Shown in pieces: positions 46,240-59,943 of a stretch of DNA of 64,000 bases. The notes beneath the pieces are model-generated. The model saw only the letters and a program-made list of their open reading frames with translations, was not told the origin of the DNA and did no database searches. The first letter of the stretch is position 1. Each line of letters starts with the position of its first letter. The stretch covers positions 268,968 through 332,967 of the forward strand of contig NW_011887300.1 of the NCBI RefSeq assembly GCF_000151315.2. Reading direction: 5' to 3'. The translations under genes were made by a program, and so were the position numbers. The DNA comes from Capsaspora owczarzaki ATCC 30864 (taxonomy: Eukaryota > Opisthokonta > Filasterea).

Positions 46240-49200
46240 ATGCGTTCTGCTGCGAATGTGCCGCTGCTGCTGCTGCTTCTCGCTGCGGTGATGGCGACTT
46301 CGGCCTACGCCATGAACGTCACTTACGACAGCCGGTACGTCCACTTCCATCGCTCTACACACTTCCATCGCTCTCTGCCTCGCTATCTGCCTCTGAGTCA
46401 AAATCCTGACAAATGTCACTTCATCATCATCTCTAACAAATGTCAACCCGGTTGATCGGCATTCCTTTGCTTGAGTTTGGGGACGGCTGCTGCTGCTGCT
46501 GCTGCTGTGAGTGCGTCTGGCCATTCAACTGCGCTTTGTAACAATGAATGGCTCGAAGCCAGTGCAGCTCTGCGAGACACACACACAGAGCGAGCGATGG
46601 CCGCGACGTGTGTTGGCGCTTCTCTCGCTTCCCTTCCCGCCGTTGTCCATCCTCGCCACTCCCGCGACGTTCTCAGCACCATGCCTTTGTCTCTCTCAAT
46701 GCGTGCTTATCTGCCACTGATACGCGCGTCGTCCGTTCAACCACATCACAACAGCCACTCTTTCTTATTGTTTCTATTTTTGTTCAACTGATCCCCTTAT
46801 TTGTTCAACTGATCCCTCCTTTTCTTGTTTTGTTCCCGATTCACCACAAATAACAGAGCGCTGCTGATTGATGGCCGACGCCGCTTGCTCGTGTCGGGCA
46901 GCATCCACTACCCGCGATCAACGCCAGACATGTGGCCCGAGCTGTTTGCCCGCGCCAAGGCCAACGGCATCGATGTCATCCAGACCTACCTCTTTTGGAA
47001 CACGAACGTCCCGACGCCCGGCGAATTTGTCATGAGCGACCGCTTTGACTATGTCCGTTTCGTCCAGCTCGCCCAGGAGGCTGGGCTGTATGTCAACTTC
47101 CGCATTGGCCCGTTCGTCTGCGCCGAGTGGACGTACGGCGGCCTGCCTGCGTGGCTCCGCCAAATTCCCGACATCATGTTCCGCGACTACGACCAGCCCT
47201 GGCTGCAGGTCGCTGGCGAGTACATTACCAAGACTGTGCAAATCCTCAAGGACAACCGTCTGCTTGCCGGACAGGGTGGCCCGATCATTCTCTTGCAAAT
47301 CGAGAACGAGTACGGCGGCACCGAGTCGCGCTACGCTGGCGGCCCGCAGTACGTCGAGTGGTGTGGCCAGCTCGCTGCCAACCTCACCGACGCTGCCCAG
47401 TGGATTATGTGCTCGCAGCCGGATGCACCGGCCAACATCATTGCCACCTGCAACGCCTTCTATTGCGACGACTTTGTGCCGCACCCCGGCCAGCCTTCCA
47501 TGTGGACGGAGAACTGGCCCGGCTGGTTCCAAAAGTGGGGCGACCCAACCCCGCACCGCCCGGCCCAGGACGTTGCCTACGCTGTCACCCGCTACTACAT
47601 CAAGGGCGGCTCGTACATGAACTACTACATGTACCACGGCGGCACCAACTTTGAGCGCACTGCCGGCGGCCCCTTCATTACCACCAACTATGACTATGAC
47701 GCCTCGCTTGACGAGTACGGCATGCCCAACGAGCCAAAGTACTCGCATCTCGGCTCCATGCACGCCGTTCTGCACGACAACGAGGCCATCATGATGGCTG
47801 TGCCCGCTCCCAAGCCAATCTCGCTCGGCACCAACCTTGAGGCCCACATCTACAACTCTTCTGTTGGCTGCGTCGCCTTCCTCTCCAACAACAACAACAA
47901 GACCGACGTGGAGGTCCAGTTCAACGGCCGCACGTACGAATTGCCCGCGTGGTCGGTCTCTGTCCTGCACGGCTGCGTCACTGCCATCTACAACACTGCT
48001 GTGTGCCGCGCCCATCAACGTGCGCCGCATGACGCCGCTTGTTGTGCACGAGAAAGCCGTCGAGTCTGCGACCGACTTCCGCCGCTCCGTCCAAAAGCCA
48101 GAGCACCGTGCCAAAGTGGGCGCATTCGCCACCTTTGCCTCGTGGTGCTGACAAGCATTGGCCCCCAGGCACCCGCGACCAAGTACTGGAACAAGACCCC
48201 GCTAGAGCAAATCGACCAGACACTGGACCACACTGACTACCTCTGGTACTCGACCAGCTACGTTTCGTCCTCGGCGACCTATGCCCAGCTCTCGCTGCCC
48301 CAAATCACCGACGTGGCCTACGTCTACGTCAACGGCAAGTTTGTGACCGTGTCGTGGAGCGGCAATGTCAGCGCTACCGTCAGCCTGGTCGCTGGGCCCA
48401 ACACGATTGACATTCTCTCGCTCACCATGGGTCTCGACAACGGCGGCGACATCTTGTCCGAGTACAACTGCGGCCTGCTTGGCGGCGTCTACCTCGGCTC
48501 TGTCAACCTGACCGAGAACGGCTGGTGGCACCAAACGGGCGTTGTTGGCGAACGCAATGCCATCTTTTTGCCCGAAAACCTCAAGAAGGTGGCCTGGACG
48601 ACCCCTGCCGTGCTCAACACGGGGCTCACCTGGTACAAGAGCTCGTTTGACGTGCCGAGGGACTCGCAGGCGCCACTCGCGCTCGACTTGACCGGCATGG
48701 GCAAGGGTTATGTCTGGGTCAACGGCCACAATCTCGGTCGCTACTGGCCCACGATACTGGCCACCAACTGGCCCTGCGACGTCTGCGACTACCGCGGCAC
48801 CTACGACGCGCCCCACTGCAAGCAAGGCTGCAACATGCCCTCCCAGACGCACTACCATGTTCCTCGCGAGTGGCTCCAGGCCGAGAACAATGTGCTCGTC
48901 CTGCTTGAGGAGATGGGCGGCAACCCTTCCAAGATTGCCCTGGTCGAGCGCGAAGAGTACGTCTCGTGCGGCGTGGTTGGCGAGGACTACCCTGCCGACG
49001 ACCTTGCTGTCGTGCTTGGCTGCGGCACGCACCAAACCATCGCCGGTGTCGACTTTGCGTCCTACGGCACGCCCATGGGCAGCTGCCGCAGCTACCAACA
49101 GGGCTCGTGCCACGCCTCCAACTCGACCGAGATTGTCCTGTCTCTCTGCCACGGCAAGCAGGCGTGCTCCATTCCCGTTTCTGCCGCCATGTTTGGCAAT

Positions 49201-49332
49201 CCCTGTCCCGACGTGAGTTTGCTGCGAGCTGTTTTGCCGTTTGTTTTGAGGGATGGGTGTTGCTCATTTGCTGAGGTGTTGTTTGAGCAGGTTACGAACA
49301 AGCGCCTCGCCGTTCAAGTCGCCTGTGCTTAA
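46240..49332 (+). CDS. Secreted GH35 beta-galactosidase with SUEL lectin domain
   Basis: Three exons: 46240-46334, 46857-49212 and 49291-49332 (phases 2 and 0), 830 residues as read. Residues 1-24 are a signal peptide. The GH35 barrel carries GSIHYPRSTPDMWPEL, IGPFVCAEWTYGGLPAWL, the acid/base motif QIENEYGG and the nucleophile motif MWTENWPGWF. Plant-type features follow (YMYHGGTNFERTAGGPFITT, TDYLWYSTSY), then a jelly-roll domain with MGKGYVWVNGHNLGRYWP. The last 95 residues are a galactose/rhamnose-binding SUEL lectin (CGTHQTIAGVDFASYGTPMG, CHGKQACSIPVS). It should remove terminal beta-galactose from extracellular or ingested glycans. A segment of about 150 nt near 48000-48150 is better read in another frame (see findings), so 50 residues there are unreliable. 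It is nearer to plant BGALs than to animal GLB1. Confidence 0.9.
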
Positions 49333-49700
49333 AAGGAAGGGATGTCAAAAGTTTTTTGTGGGTGTTTTGGAGCTGTAGATACAGTAAACAATGTCTTGCC
49401 TCCTCCCCATTCATCAAACAGTGTGTCAAAGACCAGCCTATGCAGTGTAGGCAGGGGTGCATTGTTTAGCGATCAACGATCAACTTGGCTTGCTTTTTTT
49501 TTTTATTTTTTGTTGGGTGCACATGCTGCACAGTACAACATCTCGTTCCTCGTCCCCCAATCTATCAAGCAGTGCATTCAAGTCTATCACTGTACTGAAT
49601 GGGTTACACTGTTCATCGATCTAAGATTTTTTCTTCTTCCCCGATTTGTTCACGTTCGAGTCACTCTTCTTTTATCAAGCAACTCACCAAAACCAAAATC
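49333..49700. other. Enolase promoter region
   Basis: This 368 bp spacer contains two loosely similar halves, each with an ATCAA(A/G)CAGTG-type string (near 49415 and 49565) and a TGT-AGT/CTGTACTG neighbour. It ends in a pyrimidine-rich leader just before the enolase ATG. No gene is seen. Confidence 0.45.
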
Positions 49701-52046
<2,346 letters not shown>

Positions 52047-52263
52047 AGTTTTAAAACCAAAACAAGCCAAAAAAACAAGCAAAAAAAAAAAAAAAAAAAA
52101 CCGCGTAGATGGCCGTGTTTGGTGGTGTTATCAAAAATAAAAACAAAAGCAGTCATAAGAAACAGTGCAATTTGTTTGAGAGTTGTACTAGACATGTTTT
52201 CAACAGATAAGAGAGAGAAAATCAAACAATGAGTGCCAGTTTGGAGAGCGCCCCGCGGCTGCT

Positions 52264-53847
52264 TCACCACCGGGCTTGATGCTCTTCTGCCCAGCCAAAC
52301 TGGTCACGGATGCGAATGCACAGACCCAAGGCCGGCACAACGATCGTGCCAGAGTAGGTGCCCAGCATTTGGTGAACATCCGACTGCACGACAAGGAGGT
52401 CGGATGTCGCGCTACGGTCAAACTCTGGCGTAAAGGTCAGAGACAGTCCTATGCGTTGATCGGCGTGAGCAATGGGTTGGTCGGTGCTGGCATCGACGGG
52501 AGGGTGCAAAACGGTGTCCATCCGCCAGGGTTGCATCCAGTCGTCCCGATTGTACTGCCAACGCAACTCTTCGGAGATTTTAAACAGTTTGCCGCCAATG
52601 CACACTGCATTTTCGCACATCCCCGTGCCAAACGTCCACAGCGCTCCAATGTTGATGGCGAGAGGTAAGCGATGCCGAGGATCGGCTGCAACGCGTTTAG
52701 CAATGAACGCGCGGCCTTCCGCTTCATTGGGACCAAAGTAAGACACGCACTGCGGATCCACAGACGAGGAAAATGAGCCCCAATTCCACGTCGAGTCGTA
52801 CGGAAAACGACCGCGACCGAAATCCAGCGTTGCGTACGAGTTGTTGGCAGCCGAAAAGCGAACGCTTTGCACCCTGCCGGACGCATCGGTGAGCTCTACC
52901 GTCCCGTCGACAGGCAGCAAGGTGTGCTTGGCGGTAAAGTGGAACTCGACGTCGTTCCAAGGAATGACGACGTTCAAGGTTTCGTGGTGAGCTGGGTAAG
53001 ATACGGTGAGCTTTGAACTTAGGGCATGCTTGACCCGTGGCCGAGCCGTCGTCGCCCCTTGCTGCTGCTGCTGCTGCTGCTGGGTCTGTGCAGTGTTAGT
53101 GCCTGCGTCGGTGCGCGCGTCGTCCACTGACATCCAAGGGAAGCTACTACAGCGGGTGTGCAGCTGAGTGACGGATGCGCGGTCGCCAATGCGGTCTCGC
53201 CGCGATGCCAGCTGGTTGACAAAGTCGGCAGCAAGCCATCGCGACTTGGCCGATCGTGCTGGGCTTTCCACACGATTGCCCAGCCGGATGCCTGCCGCGA
53301 GCGGTGCAATGAGCTCGACTTCGGACAGCTGTCGCGTCGTGCGATCGTACAAGTAGGCAAAGACCAAACCGGCATAGTCCAAGTCCGCAATGGTGACTGA
53401 GAACAAGTGCGTGTCGCTTGTGATTGCCCAGTAATTCCATCGCTTGCGTCGTGCATAGTGCAGCGAAGCGGGCAGCCGGCATTCGTGGCAGGGCGAGCGC
53501 GAGAAGCCCACAGCGGCGCGGTTGAGCCGGCCGTCTGCTTGGGCCAAGGCAACTCCTGTCGCAATACTCGCCAGAGGCAGCTCGCGCTCGTCCAGGAGCA
53601 GGAGCGGCAGGCTTGGACTTGCTTGAACGACGGCGTTGTCCGCGGACGTGTCGGCAATCGGCGGCGGCCCCGGTTGGCTTGCTGCCGCGGCGTGACTCGC
53701 GAACGCAGCCTGGGATGCGCGGTAGAATGCATTGCTCTCGACGCGCCGGCGGCGGCTTGCACGGGATTGACGGCGCTTGAGAACCGCGACCAGGCACAGA
53801 ATCGCGCAGGATGAGATGCTCAGCAACGCGACATGCGCAGATTTCAT
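52264..53847 (-). CDS. DUF2804 family membrane-anchored protein
   Basis: A single exon of 527 residues. The N-terminus (HVALLSISSCAILCLVAVLK) is a hydrophobic helix followed by RRQSRASRRRR, consistent with a type II signal anchor. The body carries features I associate with DUF2804: CRLPASLHYARRKRWNYWAI, IADLDYAGLVFAYLYDR, WNDVEFHFTAKHTLLPVDGT, ATLDFGRGRFPYDSTWNWGS and the C-terminal FGWAEEHQARW. A poly-Gln insert (8 Gln) sits near residue 260. DUF2804 proteins resemble lipocalin/AttH-like beta-barrels of unknown function, found in bacteria and protists; the assignment rests on memory of the motif pattern. The start at 53847 gives the best signal anchor; an in-frame ATG at 53919 would add 24 residues. 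Confidence 0.75.
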   Translation of the reverse strand: MKSAHVALLSISSCAILCLVAVLKRRQSRASRRRRVESNAFYRASQAAFASHAAAASQPGPPPIADTSADNAVVQASPSLPLLLLDERELPLASIATGVALAQADGRLNRAAVGFSRSPCHECRLPASLHYARRKRWNYWAITSDTHLFSVTIADLDYAGLVFAYLYDRTTRQLSEVELIAPLAAGIRLGNRVESPARSAKSRWLAADFVNQLASRRDRIGDRASVTQLHTRCSSFPWMSVDDARTDAGTNTAQTQQQQQQQQGATTARPRVKHALSSKLTVSYPAHHETLNVVIPWNDVEFHFTAKHTLLPVDGTVELTDASGRVQSVRFSAANNSYATLDFGRGRFPYDSTWNWGSFSSSVDPQCVSYFGPNEAEGRAFIAKRVAADPRHRLPLAINIGALWTFGTGMCENAVCIGGKLFKISEELRWQYNRDDWMQPWRMDTVLHPPVDASTDQPIAHADQRIGLSLTFTPEFDRSATSDLLVVQSDVHQMLGTYSGTIVVPALGLCIRIRDQFGWAEEHQARW

Positions 53848-54501
53848 TTGAAAGAACAAAGAAAAGGGACTGCAGTTTGAATTGGGAAGGTGGAGGTGGC
53901 TGGAGATTGAGTGTTGCAATAAAAGAGCCAGGGAGAGTTAGGGTTAGAGAAAGCGGTGAGCACAAGAGTTTTGGTGCCTGCTCGCTCTCCGCCGTGTTTG
54001 GCCAAGTTGTCCGCAAGCTTGAATGAGAGCCAGCGTGCAAGTGTTGACAAGCTTCCCAGAGATCGCTTTGGCAAGCGAGGCATCCGTCTGCAACAGCTTG
54101 TTTTTGTTCTTTGCCGGGTTGGGCGTTTCTTGACGCTTCATGGCGCTTCATGGACCAATTCGCTGCCCAGAGGGGAGCCTGGAGCATCGAGCAGAACAAG
54201 GTCGATGCTGGGCCTCAAGAAACTTTTACGACGACGCAGCGGCGCTCGCAGATGAGCGGGAAAACGACGGACGCTGTGCCAACGGAGACTTCCAGCCATG
54301 ATGTGCGCGATTGCGGCGCTGCTCGCCAACTAGAAGATGCAGGACACTCAAACAAAGTGTGGACGTGCTTACCTAGTTTGCGACTGGTTGAGGTTTGACT
54401 TGTCGTGTGCGTCATTGCCGAGACCAGCATGGCCAAAAATGGCGTCAGTTACTAGCCGCGGCAGCCAGTCTTAATTTTTTTCATCAGAGCCGCACTGAAA
54501 A
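53848..54501. other. Spacer, no gene seen
   Basis: Upstream flank of the DUF2804 gene. It includes a short telomere-like GTTAGGGTTAG at about 53938. Small frames on both strands lack codon bias and splice support. Confidence 0.45.
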
Positions 54502-54879
54502 ATGGGATATGATATCTTGTTCAGACCACTTCGCGGCATTCGGACGACTCTGGCGAAATTCCCCAAGGAACTCCATCACGCAATCTTCGACTACCAGGGC
54601 TGCCACATCCCTGGTTCCAAGTTGTTATGTTGGCCGCTCGAAAGAGGCGAGCTGAGTGAGTATGATGACGACCACGCCAAAGAGGTGGCTGTCCTTGTCG
54701 GTCACCATGAAGCAGAGCGTTTCATCACCAGATGCGGAGAGTACCAACCCAATCAGATCCTGCATAGCTTCAAGATCGCGTCTGATAAGGACTGGGACAA
54801 GTTTGTCAAGCACCTGCCGCCGTATTTGCATGGGGAACGCGAGTCCTTTGCTGACTACTCTCTGTTGGAGTGTCTGTGA
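54502..54879 (+). CDS. Hypothetical protein, possibly first exon of a larger gene
   Basis: An open frame of 125 residues with balanced, protein-like composition: FRPLRGIRTTLAKFPKELHH, LLCWPLERGELSEYDDDHAK, VAVLVGHHEAERFITRCGEY and LPPYLHGERESFADYSLLE. It has no signal peptide, transmembrane segment or known motif. Third positions are less G/C-biased than in the neighbours. The stop codon overlaps a good donor (CTGTGAGT at 54875-54882), so the true gene may splice onward, but I found no matching exon before 55999. The opposite strand is also open here (54625-55086), so the coding strand is not certain. Confidence 0.35.
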   Translation: MGYDILFRPLRGIRTTLAKFPKELHHAIFDYQGCHIPGSKLLCWPLERGELSEYDDDHAKEVAVLVGHHEAERFITRCGEYQPNQILHSFKIASDKDWDKFVKHLPPYLHGERESFADYSLLECL

Positions 54880-55998
54880 GTTCGAGGTTGGCGCGAAGAC
54901 GGAGCTGAGAAATGTAGTTTCTTGGCGAAATTCGCTTTGTACTGTGCCGCGAACTCTTCGGAGACTTCGGTCTTCATTGTATTGCATATTGAATACAACG
55001 ATATATCTGCTCGATTTTTCTTCCATGTCATCCACGAGCGCCCAAACGAGCTGTTTTTCGGCGATTTTGCAAGTCGTTCTCGTCAAACTTCATCACCAAT
55101 TTACCGCCAATTTAACGAATCTGCTATGATTTGAAAAATCCAGTCTTTTCTTTTGTCTTTTTTATTTGTTTTGTTTTTTCTTTTCTTTTGAATTGAGGTG
55201 AGGCTGCGGGACATTTGACAGCGGATAAAGTCATCGGTCATGGGTGATTTTCAAGCGAATCTCGATTTTCGCCCCCTTTCCCCATTGTTGCTTGTCCTGT
55301 TCTACAGTATTCGGATCTTTGTACTGAACGTCCTGGATGGGCAACCCTCGGTCACGGTGATGGCGTTGACTGGCCGGTTGTTAAATGTTTTGATCTGGGA
55401 GTGGCGGGTCATTTGCTTCTTTGGTCGATCATTTTTTTGGGGGGACGTGACTGCAACAAAACAAATCAACCAATCTCAACGCTCTCAACAACAATCTCAA
55501 CTCACCTTCCAACAACGCGTGTCGTGCGCTTGGTTCAGTGGTGAAAACGCGCACTGGTTGCCGATTCGCATCCACGTCCTCCAATGGCGGAAGCCAAGCG
55601 AAGACAGTCGGAGAGGGAGCCGATTGTTGCTGCGTTGTTGAATGTTTGTGGCGGGTCATGGTAGATCATGTTTTTGCAACAAACAAATCTCACCTTCCAA
55701 CAACGCGTGCAGTGCGCTTGGTTCAGTAGTGAAAACGCGCACTATGTCATCCAAAGGCGTAAGCCGAGCGAAGGCAGTCGGATGGGGGGCACAAGGTGGA
55801 TGGATGGAGAGTATGGGAACGCGTTGGAGGAAGACACAACCACAGCACACAAACAAACAAATAATCAAAAATAGAAATTTTTTGCGTAGATCATTTTTGG
55901 GTTCCCACAGAAAGTAACCACAGAGCCAGCGAATGCCTGCGATGCATTGGGAATTGTCATTGCTGTTGCTCACCTACTGCGAGTTGTTGACATTTCAG
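54880..55998. other. Spacer with a duplicated block, upstream of the LRR receptor
   Basis: Apart from the duplicated block annotated separately, the sequence is T-rich at 55140-55195 and shows no coding frame with splice support. It probably contains the receptor promoter near its right end. Confidence 0.45.
55383..55790 (+). repeat. Degenerate direct duplication with a conserved hairpin
   Basis: Two copies, about 55383-55612 and 55642-55790, share TGGCGGGTCAT, CTCACCTTCCAACAACGCGTG, TGCGCTTGGTTCAGT(A/G)GTGA, AAACGCGCACT and a downstream GGCG(G/T)AAGCC(A/G)AGCGAAG block. Within each, GTGCGC and GCGCAC form a perfect 6 bp inverted repeat around 19 nt, with a further GTT/AAC pair inside. A partial GTAGATCATTTTTGGG echo lies at 55887. 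The loop contains TGGTTCAGTGG, which fits a tRNA A-box, but no complete cloverleaf can be folded. Confidence 0.75.
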
Positions 55999-58900
55999 AT
56001 GAAAATCAACGCGAGAAAGAAACCCGCTCGACTGACCGCGTTGGTCATTACTGCGCTGGCCGCAGTCACGCTGCTTGCGTTTGTGTCGAAAGCTCAAGCG
56101 GCACCCGCTTGTGGCACTGGTGCCGTGTGCACTTGCGCTCCCGCCTTTGCATATACGATAGTCACTTGCAGCACCACGATGCCCACATCGTTTCCGAACG
56201 ACGCGATCAGCATGTAAGTTGACCCGACTTGTTCAATTCAAGGTCACGAAAAGAATTGCTTGCTGACCGCCCCCTCCCATCTTCGTTTCCAAATCCGAAT
56301 CACGCATTACCAGCACCGTGAAGGATTTATCAATCACATCCCTAGTAAACTCCGTTTTCAGTGGTTTGACTGACTTGGCCGTTCTGTAAGCTTTTTAGTT
56401 CAGCCAATTTGTGGGCACTCAATTTGGACACGTCCTTGTCCGAGCTCACTTGTTATCTGCTCAATTTTCTATTAGTGAACTGCGCAACCTCCCCAGCCTG
56501 ACCGCGTTGCCAAACTCCTTTTTGGTAAACATGCCTTCCGTCTCCCGACTGTAAGATCAGCAATACGGCTGCACTGGTTTATTCCCGAGGATAGTTGTCT
56601 CATGACTGAGACTGGATTTCTGCTTTGTTTTGTTAGCGTGATTGAAACAACTGGAATTAATTCCATCGGTCCGAATGTGTTTTCGGGCGCTCCTTCGACG
56701 CTGACTACTCTGTAAGTGCCCAGCGCAGCAAAGAAAGTTCGATGAATCGTTGAAACAGCAGACGCTTACCACAGGAGAGATTTTCGAAAGCCAGGTCATT
56801 GTACGACTCTCACATTGCCAACATCGGAACCAACGCCTTCGCACCTTTAACAGGCCTGCAAAGCTTGTAGGTTTGAGTTTTGTGCTTGATGCATTTCAAT
56901 TCTGCCGCGTCAAGGAATGAGCTCATTTCTATATCGCAGAAACCTCCAGAAAAGCCGGATCTCGAGCGTCGGGCCCTCGTTGCTCGCAACAATGACAAAC
57001 CTCAGAACTCTGTCAGGACATGCGTCTCATGTGTAGCTTGTTGCTGACCGTGAGCGTTCTCTGTCTCACCTGCAACAAATCGACTCCAATCTCGGCAGAC
57101 AAATTTCGAGCCCAAACCTCAACTCGATTAATGTTTTTGCATTTCAAAACAACCCGCTTCTGCAGCAGCTGTAAGTGGACCTTTGAGCCAGTCTTGTCCT
57201 CATCTCGCCATGCTTGGCCGTTTCTAAATTTCGATGGCCTGTGTGATCCTGTGAAGCGTCCTGTCCGAGAATCCAGCGCTTCTCGAACTTCCCTTTACAT
57301 ACGTGGAATACCCGAGCGGATTCGTGACATTTCAAAGTCTTCTCGAGAATCAAAACAACCTGCAGCTACTGTAGGGACCGATGGTTGTCGAACGACGAGT
57401 GCACGAACTGTGACTGACCCTCGAGCGGTTGGATGACTACGCGCAGGGATTTGTCCTACACTGGACTTCTCACAATTCCACCCAACTTGATTAGCTACCG
57501 ACCTCAACTTCAAAATGTGTACGAGATCCTCCCGATTCGCAGGATGAATTACCGAGAGTGTTGACATTGACTTGATTCGCCGATCACAGGACTTTCGCGT
57601 ATTCCAGCATCTCTAGTATCGGTTCTGTCGAGATCACCAACATGCCTCAGCTGAAGTACCTGTAAGATTGCAGCCAAGGGAGGCTCGTGACCGATGTTGA
57701 TCGCCATTTATCATGTACTGTGTTTACATTTTTGCACAGGAACTTGGCTCAAAACTCGATCACCAATGTCCACGTACAAGCCTTCACGAATCTCCCCTCC
57801 CTGCTGCAACTGCAAGTGTTTAGCGTGCTCATACTGTTGCAACGGGAATCGGCGATTCTGTCGTCACTCACCTTTTGATAAACCGACCGCAGGGATCTGA
57901 GTAGAAATGGGATTACCTCGTTTCCTGCCGGAGTCTTTTCGGGTCTGCAGTCGCTCACTGACCTGTAAGGCATTGTTGCAGACTCCTTCTTTGAGAACCC
58001 ATTGTTCATGCAGATGGTCTCACAAGCCCTCTTCTCTCGAGCAGGTATCTGTTCACCAATAGCGCAACCACGTTGCCTCCGGGGTTGTTTCAATGGATTG
58101 CTACTCTTCAAGATGTACGCTTGGGCTCAAACCCGTTCACGGTGGTGCCTCCCAGCACATATGGCTCCACTACGACTCCAGTTGGTGAGTCCACGTTGCT
58201 TGGCGAACGCGGGGCATGATGCGAGCCTCAGAACTAACCTTTTGGACCTTTTTTTCTTTTCAGCCTGTTACTACTCTTGCGCGACGTGTTGGGGCGCTGG
58301 CCCCGCTCGATGCTGCGGCGAAGGCTGCCTGACTTGCACGAGCACCAATCAGTGCACATCTTGCTACAACGGATATGTCTCTCAGGGGCAATTCTGCTTG
58401 CCTCCGTCCGCAATTTCGGCATCCACCGCGTCTGCCAAATCTACCATCGCTGCGTCCAGCGCTTCGTTGGCCTCTGCCGCATCGACAGTGTCTGCGTCTG
58501 GCGCTTCGCTGGCCTCTGCCTCGATCGCATCTGCAGCCTTTGTTGCATCAACATCGGCCGCCTCTGTCGCCACCGCTGCAACTGCCTCTGCTGCAACTGC
58601 CTCTGCTGCAACTGCTGCAACTGCCTCTGCTGCAACTGCCTCCGCCGTGTCTATTGCTTCCGTTGCAACTGCCTCCGCCGTGTCTATCGCCTCCGCTGCA
58701 ACTGTCTCCGTTGCTTCTATCGCTTCCGTTGCAACTGCCTCGGCTGCCGCTGTCGTCTCGGCCGCAACTCTCGCCTCCGCTGCAACTGTCGCGTCGATCG
58801 CGTCAGCCTCGGCTGCCAGTAGTGCTTCCACGGCTGTCGCTTCGGCAGCTTCTGTCGCCTCTGAAAACGCAGCATCCGCATCCAGTGCGAGTTTTGCCTG

Positions 58901-59426
58901 GGCAACGTCTGCAGCGTCTATCGCCGCTGGCCAGGGGGACGAAAGCAGTTCATCCACCCCGATCATCATTGGCGCCGTGTTGGGTTCGCTGGTGCTGCTC
59001 TTGTTGCTGATTCTCGCAATTGTCGTGGCACGCCGTCGCCGCTCTGCCAAGCCCATTCGGAAGGGACCTGAAGAGGCCAACACTATTGGGATGGTTCTCA
59101 CGAGCGCTCACTTGCTGAAGGCAGCCGAAGCTGCTTCGTATGACGTTCTTGTTCCTCCGACATCTTCTCATGTCGCCAATCCCATCTTCAACCCTCACGC
59201 TCCGTCATCCGCCGTCATTTACGCGAACGGCGATGGTCCTCTGCCCACCGATGGACCAGTGTACGCGGAAGCCACGCTCCCGATCTCCACTAAAACAGCC
59301 CTGCCGGCTGGCGACACGACCACGTACACGAATGTTGTAGTCGCGCCTGCTTCCGACACGACCGCGTACATGGATGTAATTGTACATTGTTGTGCTGCTC
59401 AGTCTCAAACTTTGCGTGCCTTCTGA
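55999..59426 (+). CDS. LRR transmembrane receptor with tyrosine-motif tail
   Basis: About fourteen exons; 55999-56213 encodes a basic start and signal peptide (LVITALAAVTLLAFVSKAQA). About eleven exons of 72-75 nt follow, nearly all with phase 2 ends reading CT|GT, each encoding one extracellular LRR (for example ITSFPAGVFSGLQSLTDL). Later exons are 58045-58184 and 58264-59426. A cysteine-rich furin-like module (CATCWGAGPARCC, CLTCTSTNQCTSC) comes next, then an Ala/Ser-rich stalk of about 170 residues, a transmembrane helix (IIIGAVLGSLVLLLLLILAI), RRRR, and a tail with YDVL, YANG, YAEA, YTNV and YMDV. Total is about 790 residues. The tail motifs resemble SH2 docking sites; YANG and YTNV fit the Grb2-type YxN rule. 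It is likely a surface receptor signalling through separate tyrosine kinases. One intron uses a GC donor. Confidence 0.85.
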
Positions 59427-59546
59427 GCTTTTTTTTTTTTTTTTTTTTTTGGCCTGTTAAACATCGTCCAAGCAAAGAAACAAACACATAAACGCAAGGC
59501 GTCCTGAGTCACACACATACACACATACGCTCTATCAAGACTTACG

Positions 59547-59912
59547 ATGATGGACGACGACGATCAGCCAAACATGGTCTCGTTTGGCCTCTCAGACGCT
59601 GACTTGGCTGGCAGCAGTGGTCGCCAACACCGCCCCCGCCACCGCGGATTCAGCAAGGAGCAGGCCATGCTGGGCGTATTTGCAGACGACGACGACGACA
59701 ACGACAACAACGATGGTGATGATGGCCAAACCAGCAAGAAGAAGAAGAAGAAGCGAGGCGGACTGGTCGAGGACAGCGACGTCGACGACAGCGACAACGA
59801 CCAGAACGAGGACGGCGACAACGACTTTGATGGCGATCTTGGGTTTGACGGGTACGCGCGGCCTCGGCTGGGCAGTCGCACGAGTCGACACCGGGCTGGT
59901 GGACGTTTCAAG

Positions 59913-59943
<31 letters not shown>

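Noticed and set aside
46918-48132. Minus-strand open frame of about 404 codons inside the GH35 gene
   Set aside because: Antisense shadow of a highly biased exon; the plus strand has the GH35 catalytic motifs.
54625-55086. Minus-strand open frame of 153 codons
   Set aside because: Overlaps the plus-strand hypothetical frame, has no codon bias or motif; kept only as a caution on the strand of that gene.
55520-55580. tRNA gene candidate
   Set aside because: TGGTTCAGTGG fits an A-box, but no acceptor stem, anticodon arm or proper B-box can be formed.
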